DNA of 9,722 nt, from contig JASHRE010000781.1 of the NCBI GenBank assembly GCA_030037515.1, forward strand, positions 1 to 9,722. Direction: 5' to 3'. Position 1 is the first letter of the stretch. Each line of letters starts with the position of its first letter. A program made the translations under genes and the position numbers. This document shows positions 4,485 to 9,722 of the stretch, one piece after another. The notes under the pieces are model-generated. The model saw nothing but the letters and a program-made list of their open reading frames with translations. It was not told the DNA's origin and made no database searches. This DNA is from Candidatus Sulfotelmatobacter sp. (lineage in GTDB: Bacteria; Acidobacteriota; Terriglobia; Terriglobales; Acidobacteriaceae).

Positions 4485-7322
4485 GTGCCGCTCGACCTGA
4501 AAAAGACCATCAATCTGCCGAAAACCGCCTTCCCCATGAAGGCCAACCTGCCCCAGAACGAGCCCAAGATGCTCGCCCAATGGGAGCAGATGAGAATTTA
4601 CGACCGCATCCGCGAGGCGCGCAAGGGCGCTCCACGCTACATCCTGCACGACGGGCCGCCGTATACGAGCGGGCCGATCCATCTGGGTACGGCGCTAAAC
4701 AAGTGCCTGAAGGACTTCATCGTCAAAGCGAAAACCATGGCCGGATTCGACGCACCGTATGTCCCCGGCTGGGATTGCCATGGCCTGCCAATTGAAATCA
4801 AAGTCGACAAGGAATTGGGTGGGAAAAAATTGCAGATGCGGCCCAATGATGTGCGCGCGGCCTGCCGCAAATACGCGCAGAAATATCTCGACCTGCAGCG
4901 AACCCAATTCAAGCGCATCGGCGTTTTCGGACGCTTCGACCGTCCCTACGTCACCATGGACCCGCAGTACGAATCGGTGGTGCTGGCGACGTTTTACTCG
5001 TTTTACGAGCACGGATTCGTCTACAAAGGCCTGCGCGCGGTGTATTGGTGCATGCACGACGAAACGGCTCTGGCCGAGGCCGAAGTCGAATACGAAAATC
5101 ACACAAGCCCGACCGTCTGGGTGAAATACAAGCTGCTCGACGATCCTGCGCAGGTCGATCCGGCGTTGGCGGGGAAAGAAGTCTCGACCATCATCTGGAC
5201 CACCACTCCCTGGACGTTGCCCGCCTCGCTGGCGGTCGCATTTCACCCCGATGAAGAATATGTGGGAGTGGAGTCCGGCGACGAAGTCTATGTCGTCGCC
5301 TCGAAGCTGGCGCAGCAAGTGGCGGCAAAATGCAGTCTTGCGGATGCGCACGTTCTGGCCCGTTTTGCCGGACGGAAACTCGAGCGCCTGAACTTCCAGC
5401 ATCCGTTTCTCGATCGCAGAATTCTTGGCGTGCTGGCCGATTACGTCACCATGGACACGGGCACAGGCGTCGTTCACACGGCTCCTTCTCACGGCGCCGA
5501 AGACTTCGCCACCGGTGCGAAATATGGCCTCGATGCGACCAGCAACGTCGATGAAAAAGGCATTCTTCGCAACGGCCTGCCGGAGTACGAAGGCAAGCGC
5601 GTTTGGGACGCCAATCAACCCATCATCGATCTGCTGAAATCACGCGGCGCTCTGCTGCATTCCGAGACGACCGAGCATTCCTATCCGCATTGCTGGCGCT
5701 GCCATAATCCGGTGATCTTTCGTGCCACCGAGCAGTGGTTCATCTCGATGGAAACGCCGATGCCCGGCGGTTCGGACAACAACGACACCTTGCGATCCCG
5801 CACTCTGGCGGAAATCAAGAAAGTGACGTGGGACCCGGCCTGGGGCGAAGAGCGGCTCTCGAACATGATCGAGACGCGTCCCGACTGGTGCATTTCGCGC
5901 CAGAGAGTATGGGGCGTGCCGATCGCTGTATTTCTGTGCGCAAGTTGTGGTAAGCCGCTGAACGATCCAATGATCAATCGCAAGGTGGTCGAGCTGTTCG
6001 GCAAATCGGGTGCGGACGCGTGGTTCACTTCCGAACCCGACGCTCTTATTCCGGCGGGAATGAAGTGTCCGCACTGCGGAAGGACGAAATTCGAAAAAGA
6101 AACCGACATCTTCGACGTGTGGCTGGAATCGGGCGCGAGCTATCTGGCGCTAATTGAGGACGAGGCGGACTATCCCTGGCCTTCCGATCTCTATCTCGAA
6201 GGAGGCGACCAATATCGCGGATGGTTCCAGTCTTCGCTGCTGTGTGCCGTGGGCACGCGCGGCACCCCTCCGTACCAGGGCGTGGTGACTCCCGGCTGGA
6301 CCCTCGATGACAAAGGCCAGGCGATGTCGAAGTCGCGCGGAAACGACGTCGATCCGGTCGACATCTCCAACCGGCTGGGCGGCGAGATCGTGCGGCTGTG
6401 GGTTGCGTCGGTCGATTTCCGCGAAGACGTCGTCGGCTCGGAAGCGCTCATGCAGCGCGTTGGCGAGAATTACAAAAAACTCCGCAACACGTTTCGCTAC
6501 ATCCTGAGCAATCTCTATGATTTCGATCCGCAGAAAGACGCGGTGCCGTTCGAGCAGACGCAAGAGCTCGATCGCTACATGCTGCGCCAGACGGCAGCGT
6601 TCGCAACCGATCTCCTCGGCTGGTACGGCGAATTCGCCTTCCACAAGATCTATCACCGGGTGAATCATTTTTCGATCGTCGATTTAAGCGCGTTTTATTT
6701 CGACGTTCTCAAAGACCGGCTTTATATCTCGGCGCCGAAGTCACGGGCGCGCCGCTCGGCGCAGACTGCCATCTGGCGCATCGGCGAAGCACTCGTGCGG
6801 CTGCTGGCGCCGATCATGACGTTTAGTTCCGAAGAAATCTGGCGCTATTTGCCTGCCGTTGGGAACCGTCCCGAGAGCGTTCATCTGGCATATTTCCCGA
6901 GCGCAAAGGACATCCTCGGCGAAAACGTTCCCGAGCAGCAAGGAAAGGAATCGCAGGATTGGCCGACGCTTCGCATCGTCCGCGACGAAGTGCTGAAGGC
7001 GCTCGAAGAGGCTCGCAATAACAAGCTGATCGGCACCGGCCTTGAGGCGCAGGTCACGATCACGGCCGCCGATCCCGTGTATTCGCAGCTGCAGCGTTAT
7101 GCCGATCAACTGCGCTACCTTTTCATCGTGTCGGCGGTGACCCTGGTGGGGGCGTCAGGCAATGGGGGCAGCGGCAGTACACACGTGGAGGTCAAACACG
7201 CCGACGGTCTGAAATGCGAGCGCTGCTGGAACTACTCCACGCACGTGGGCCAGGACAACAATTATCCAACCGTGTGCGAGCGCTGCAGCGCCGTGCTCAG
7301 AGAATTGGAATCGCAATCCTGA
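4485..7322 (+). CDS. ileS: Isoleucyl-tRNA synthetase
   Basis: Charges tRNA-Ile with isoleucine in the cytoplasm; a class I synthetase of 945 residues, the normal bacterial length. The N-terminus has the family segment NLPKTAFPMKANLPQNEP. The ATP-binding HIGH signature appears as PIHLG with HLGT at 66-69, and the KMSKS loop as AMSKS at 613-617. The editing (CP1) domain lies between them at about 190-390. WCISRQRVWGVP precedes a zinc-ribbon-like insert with Cys pairs at 485/488 and 528/531. The anticodon-binding helical domain follows, and a C-terminal zinc finger uses Cys911, 914, 931 and 934 (CERCWNY and VCERC). That finger and the overall length fit the common bacterial IleS1 type. The gene starts at GTG behind a good ribosome-binding site and a TATAAT promoter. 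lspA follows in the same direction and is probably cotranscribed. Confidence 0.97.
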   Translation: MPLDLKKTINLPKTAFPMKANLPQNEPKMLAQWEQMRIYDRIREARKGAPRYILHDGPPYTSGPIHLGTALNKCLKDFIVKAKTMAGFDAPYVPGWDCHGLPIEIKVDKELGGKKLQMRPNDVRAACRKYAQKYLDLQRTQFKRIGVFGRFDRPYVTMDPQYESVVLATFYSFYEHGFVYKGLRAVYWCMHDETALAEAEVEYENHTSPTVWVKYKLLDDPAQVDPALAGKEVSTIIWTTTPWTLPASLAVAFHPDEEYVGVESGDEVYVVASKLAQQVAAKCSLADAHVLARFAGRKLERLNFQHPFLDRRILGVLADYVTMDTGTGVVHTAPSHGAEDFATGAKYGLDATSNVDEKGILRNGLPEYEGKRVWDANQPIIDLLKSRGALLHSETTEHSYPHCWRCHNPVIFRATEQWFISMETPMPGGSDNNDTLRSRTLAEIKKVTWDPAWGEERLSNMIETRPDWCISRQRVWGVPIAVFLCASCGKPLNDPMINRKVVELFGKSGADAWFTSEPDALIPAGMKCPHCGRTKFEKETDIFDVWLESGASYLALIEDEADYPWPSDLYLEGGDQYRGWFQSSLLCAVGTRGTPPYQGVVTPGWTLDDKGQAMSKSRGNDVDPVDISNRLGGEIVRLWVASVDFREDVVGSEALMQRVGENYKKLRNTFRYILSNLYDFDPQKDAVPFEQTQELDRYMLRQTAAFATDLLGWYGEFAFHKIYHRVNHFSIVDLSAFYFDVLKDRLYISAPKSRARRSAQTAIWRIGEALVRLLAPIMTFSSEEIWRYLPAVGNRPESVHLAYFPSAKDILGENVPEQQGKESQDWPTLRIVRDEVLKALEEARNNKLIGTGLEAQVTITAADPVYSQLQRYADQLRYLFIVSAVTLVGASGNGGSGSTHVEVKHADGLKCERCWNYSTHVGQDNNYPTVCERCSAVLRELESQS

Positions 7323-7342
7323 GCCTCATATCCCAAGTGTCC

Positions 7343-7427
7343 TTGTCATCCCGAGCGGAGCGAAAAACCTGCGCGGTTCGGCGTTGAGTCCAAATGCACA
7401 GGTTCTTCGCTTCGCTCAGAATGACAA
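7343..7427. repeat. Palindromic intergenic repeat between ileS and lspA
   Basis: A left arm at 7343-7374 (TTGTCATCCCGAGCGGAGCG...) and a right arm at 7396-7427 (...CTTCGCTCAGAATGACAA) are complementary at 27 of 32 positions, with a 21-base spacer. The pattern (GTCATnCnGAGCGnAGCGAA, with its inverse) is one I associate with dispersed palindromic repeats in acidobacterial genomes. I see only this one copy in the window. It could fold into a long mRNA hairpin between the two genes. Read in frame, the right arm encodes HRFFASLRMT, a peptide that turns up at the front of mis-started gene predictions. Confidence 0.8.
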
Positions 7428-7942
7428 CCGCAGACGATCAGTTGAGCGCGAATCGCGCCCGGGCCGTCCATCTGTCGCTCGCTGTGCTGGTGGTTCTCGC
7501 CGACCGCTGGACCAAGCATCTGGTCGCGGCGCGCATCGCCATGTATAGCCACATCCAGATCATTCCCGGCTTTTTCCGCATCACACACACGGAAAACACG
7601 GGTGCCGCCTTCAGCCTGTTCGCCGATTCTCCATCGCACTGGAAGACTTCCGCGCTCATCGCCTTTTCCGTCGTGGCATTGGTGATCGTCGTCGGCCTGC
7701 TCTGGAAACAAAAACAGGCGCTCAGCAGCGCCGGCATCGCGCTCTCTCTGATCCTGGGCGGCGCGTTCGGAAATCTATGGGATCGCGTGGCCAGCGGCCG
7801 CGTCGTCGACTTTCTACTGTTCTACGTTCGGCAGTATCAATGGCCGGTCTTCAATCTCGCTGACAGTTCGATCGTGATCGGGGCTTTTTTGCTGGTGGTC
7901 GAAATCCTATTCGTTCGCCCCCAAAGCGCCGACGTTCACTAA
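7421..7942 (+). CDS. lspA: Lipoprotein signal peptidase LspA
   Basis: Signal peptidase II, an inner-membrane aspartic protease that removes the signal peptide of prolipoproteins after lipidation. From the ATG at 7421 it has 173 residues. Family motifs in order are LADRWTK, TENTGAAFSLF, LGGAFGNLWDR, GRVVDFLLFY and FNLADSSIVIGA. The catalytic aspartates are Asp130 (VVDF) and Asp148 (NLADS). Four hydrophobic segments are visible: about 16-28, 78-95, 105-118 and 147-165. An ATG at 7394 is in frame and would add nine residues (MHRFFASLR), but these are encoded by the palindromic repeat, so I prefer 7421, itself inside the repeat's right arm. Neither start has a clear ribosome-binding site. Coupling to ileS would be across a 98-base gap. 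The stop overlaps the stop of the convergent gene. Confidence 0.93.
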   Translation: MTTADDQLSANRARAVHLSLAVLVVLADRWTKHLVAARIAMYSHIQIIPGFFRITHTENTGAAFSLFADSPSHWKTSALIAFSVVALVIVVGLLWKQKQALSSAGIALSLILGGAFGNLWDRVASGRVVDFLLFYVRQYQWPVFNLADSSIVIGAFLLVVEILFVRPQSADVH

Positions 7943-8511
7943 CGCAGATCGATTTGTCCGGCTCCCACGTGCGCGTGCAGCCGGTATTTTCCAGGTCCGG
8001 TCTGGTCGAAGGACCGGAACAGTCCGCCTTTGTGGACGTCGAAGGGAGAGGCGTCGATGGCACCGCTGTTCACCGAGGCCTCCACAAGGGCGTAGTTCTC
8101 CGACCCACCCGCGTCGATGTTGAGTTGGCCAAAGCTCAACTCGATATTCTTGTCGCCGGTGACATCGCGGATGTCGAGTTGCCCGGCGAACATGCGGACG
8201 TAAAGCGCCGAGGATTTCGGCAGCTCGATGTGCGCGCGAAAATTCGAGTGCGGGCATCGGGTGAGCCTGAGGTCGGCGTGATCGCCACTCAAGTCGATTC
8301 GCACGCGGGCCTCGCCGGAAAGGTAGGAAACGCGCAACACCGGATCGTCGCTGCCGGCCAGTTCGATCGCCCCCGGGCAAAGCCCCATCCGAATCTGGCC
8401 TGCAGACACAAACCTGGCCTCCACGGGATTGTTCCCGCTCCGATCGATGTTCACGTCCTGCGCGGCCAGAGCCGTTCCCAAACACAGAAGCGCGAATAGC
8501 GTGAATCGCAT
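7939..8511 (-). CDS. Small secreted protein with repeated G-Q-(I/L) strand motif
   Basis: A 190-residue protein of unknown function. Residues 1-16 form a Sec signal peptide (MRFTLFALLCLGTALA, cleavage probably ALA-AQ), so it is exported. The mature part is rich in short beta-strand patterns with a recurring turn: SAGQIRM (37-42), FAGQLDI (108-114), FGQLNIDAG (127-135), SGAIDAS (149-155) and GAGQIDLR at the very end. This suggests a beta-helix or toast-rack fold like DUF4097-type putative adhesins, which I cannot confirm. Cys45 and Cys86 could form a disulfide. The open frame extends upstream to 8781, but the ATG at 8511 is chosen because GGAGG sits 7 bases before it and the signal peptide begins there. 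It lies 88 bases downstream of the lytic transglycosylase gene on the same strand and may share its transcript. Confidence 0.75.
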   Translation of the reverse strand: MRFTLFALLCLGTALAAQDVNIDRSGNNPVEARFVSAGQIRMGLCPGAIELAGSDDPVLRVSYLSGEARVRIDLSGDHADLRLTRCPHSNFRAHIELPKSSALYVRMFAGQLDIRDVTGDKNIELSFGQLNIDAGGSENYALVEASVNSGAIDASPFDVHKGGLFRSFDQTGPGKYRLHAHVGAGQIDLR

Positions 8512-8518
8512 GGACACA

Positions 8519-8523
8519 CCTCC
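8519..8523 (-). promoter_or_regulatory. Ribosome-binding site of the small secreted protein
   Basis: On the minus strand, GGAGG ends 7 bases before the ATG at 8511. It fixes the start well inside a longer open frame that overlaps the transglycosylase gene. Confidence 0.8.
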
Positions 8524-8599
8524 ATCGTCGAAAACAGATACGCAGGCCAGCAACGATCTGTTCCCGGAAGGAGACAACAATTTTCGCAATGGAGGGAGG

Positions 8600-9722
8600 C
8601 TATGGCGTCCCGTACAGCTGGCGATAGACGCTGGCGTTGCGCAGGATGGCCTGCACGTATTCGCGGGTTTCGGTGAACGGAATCGACTCGACGAACTCCT
8701 GCGCGTCGCGATATTTGCCCTGCGACAGCCAGTCCTCCACTCGGTCCGTTCCGGCATTGTAGGCCGCCAGAGCGTATTCAAACGATCCGCCGAACTGATC
8801 GACCATGCCCCGGAAATAACGGGTGCCGAGTTCCAGATTCACGGTGGGCGTGAAGAGCTGGCTGGCATTGTAGCGCCTGAGTTTTTCCTGATGCGCCACC
8901 AGTTTGCCCGTGCGCGGCAAAAGCTGCATCAATCCGACCGCGTTCGCGCGCGAGACCGCCAAAGGGTTGAACTCGGATTCCTGCCGGATCAGCGACGCGA
9001 CCAGATATGGGTCGAGACCGTTCGCCACCGAAAATTTCTTCAAGTCTGACCAATACGGACGGGGGAACAGCGCTTCCCAGTACTCGCGGGGCAGCGTGGG
9101 AAAATCGACCGCGAAATAGCTCGGGACCGAACGCTTCATCACCTCAATCGCGCGATCGTAATGCCCGGTATCGATGTAAAGCTGCGCCTCCTCCGCCAAT
9201 GCCCAATTGCCGCTGTCGTTTGCCGCCGCGGCTTGCATTTCCCGAACGGCGAAGTCGACTAAGCCCCCGTTGCCAAGCAGCTTCGCTTTCTGCACGTGCA
9301 GGTCGTCGGCCGGAGGTTCGGCGAGTTCGATCTTGTCGCCATGCACCAGTGGCGGAATGTGATCGAGCACCGGATATTCGCCCGGCGGATCGGGCACAGC
9401 CGGCAGTTTCGCCAGACGTTCGCGCGCGAACTCGGCGTAGTAGTAATTGCGATAACGCTCGCAGAGTTCCTTGTAGAAGGCGCGGGCCATTGCCGGATCG
9501 TTGTCTTCCTCCGCCAGCCTGGCCCGCCAATACAGCGCCGCCGAAGTTTCATTCCCGGCGGGATAAAGCGCGATCTGCTCCTCGAACAGCTTCTTGGCGT
9601 CATCGTTGCGTCCCTGCCGCAGGGTCAGCCACGCCGCTTTCCAATGCGCATAAGAGGCGCGCGATCCGGTTGGAAAACGCTGCTGCATCTCGCGAAAAGC
9701 GTCGAGCGCCTGATCATATTCG
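8600..9722 (-). CDS. Soluble lytic murein transglycosylase, N-terminus beyond window
   Basis: Cleaves the MurNAc-GlcNAc bond of peptidoglycan in the periplasm, leaving 1,6-anhydro-MurNAc. The frame is open to the window edge, so about 373 residues are visible and the start and any signal peptide are missing. Numbering from the Met at 9688, residues 1-180 are alpha-helical TPR-like repeats, for example SAALYWRARLAEEDNDPAMA. The Slt catalytic domain is at about 225-345. The catalytic Glu is Glu237 in LIRQESEFNP, followed by ANAVGLMQLLP (248-258) and ALAAYNAG (306-313), all family motifs. This matches the Slt70-like layout of a helical superhelix plus a C-terminal goose-lysozyme-like domain. The TAG stop is at 8602-8600. 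The catalytic part looks intact. The gene lies upstream of the small secreted protein gene. Confidence 0.93.
   Translation of the reverse strand, partial: EYDQALDAFREMQQRFPTGSRASYAHWKAAWLTLRQGRNDDAKKLFEEQIALYPAGNETSAALYWRARLAEEDNDPAMARAFYKELCERYRNYYYAEFARERLAKLPAVPDPPGEYPVLDHIPPLVHGDKIELAEPPADDLHVQKAKLLGNGGLVDFAVREMQAAAANDSGNWALAEEAQLYIDTGHYDRAIEVMKRSVPSYFAVDFPTLPREYWEALFPRPYWSDLKKFSVANGLDPYLVASLIRQESEFNPLAVSRANAVGLMQLLPRTGKLVAHQEKLRRYNASQLFTPTVNLELGTRYFRGMVDQFGGSFEYALAAYNAGTDRVEDWLSQGKYRDAQEFVESIPFTETREYVQAILRNASVYRQLYGTP

Noticed and set aside
3943..4500. Open frame of 185 codons on the plus strand upstream of ileS
   Set aside because: It overlaps the tonB-like gene antisense and the intergenic region. 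The translation is low-complexity and Arg-rich, with no motif.
4695..5618. Open frame of 307 codons on the minus strand inside ileS
   Set aside because: It is a shadow of the high-G+C ileS coding frame. Its translation has no family motif, and the plus-strand protein is unambiguous.
8512..8781. N-terminal extension of the small secreted protein up to 8781
   Set aside because: It would run antisense-free but out of frame through the transglycosylase coding sequence. The strong GGAGG and the signal peptide both place the start at 8511.

Overview
The window looks like a bacterial chromosome segment of moderately high G+C. My best guess is a soil Acidobacteriota (Terriglobia-like) genome. That rests on protein style, on the isolated single-membrane-span TonB-like protein, and on a palindromic intergenic repeat of a kind I associate with that phylum. 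It is inference, not proof. Most genes are housekeeping genes for the cell envelope or translation.

Layout. (1) 1-696, plus strand: 3' part of the glutamate racemase gene murI, cut by the window edge. (2) 939-1619, plus: a GNAT N-acetyltransferase. (3) 1702-2968: a complete IS630-family insertion sequence with near-perfect terminal inverted repeats, flanking TA dinucleotides in CTAG contexts, and an intact DDE transposase on the minus strand. (4) 2971-3134: debris. A twice-frameshifted piece of an IS110-family transposase abuts the IS630 right end and is followed by a third, detached IS630-type end that runs into the stop codon of the next gene. (5) 3126-4121, minus: a membrane-anchored TonB-like protein with a Gly-rich linker. 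(6) 4122-4484: a divergent intergenic region with a consensus -10 box for ileS and several inverted repeats. (7) 4485-7322, plus: ileS. (8) 7343-7427: a palindromic repeat. (9) 7421-7942, plus: lspA, whose start codon lies inside the repeat. (10) 7939-8511, minus: a small secreted protein, convergent with lspA and overlapping it at the stop codons. (11) 8600-9722, minus: a soluble lytic transglycosylase with TPR-like repeats, N-terminus outside the window.

How the genes relate. ileS-lspA is a common bacterial pairing of isoleucyl-tRNA synthetase and lipoprotein signal peptidase. MurI, LspA and the lytic transglycosylase all serve the envelope: D-glutamate supply, lipoprotein maturation and peptidoglycan turnover. 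The small secreted protein probably shares a transcript with the transglycosylase gene.

I did not find a new defence, biosynthetic or regulatory system. The most unusual content is the mobile-element archaeology between the acetyltransferase and TonB genes, and the repeat that supplies the start of lspA.
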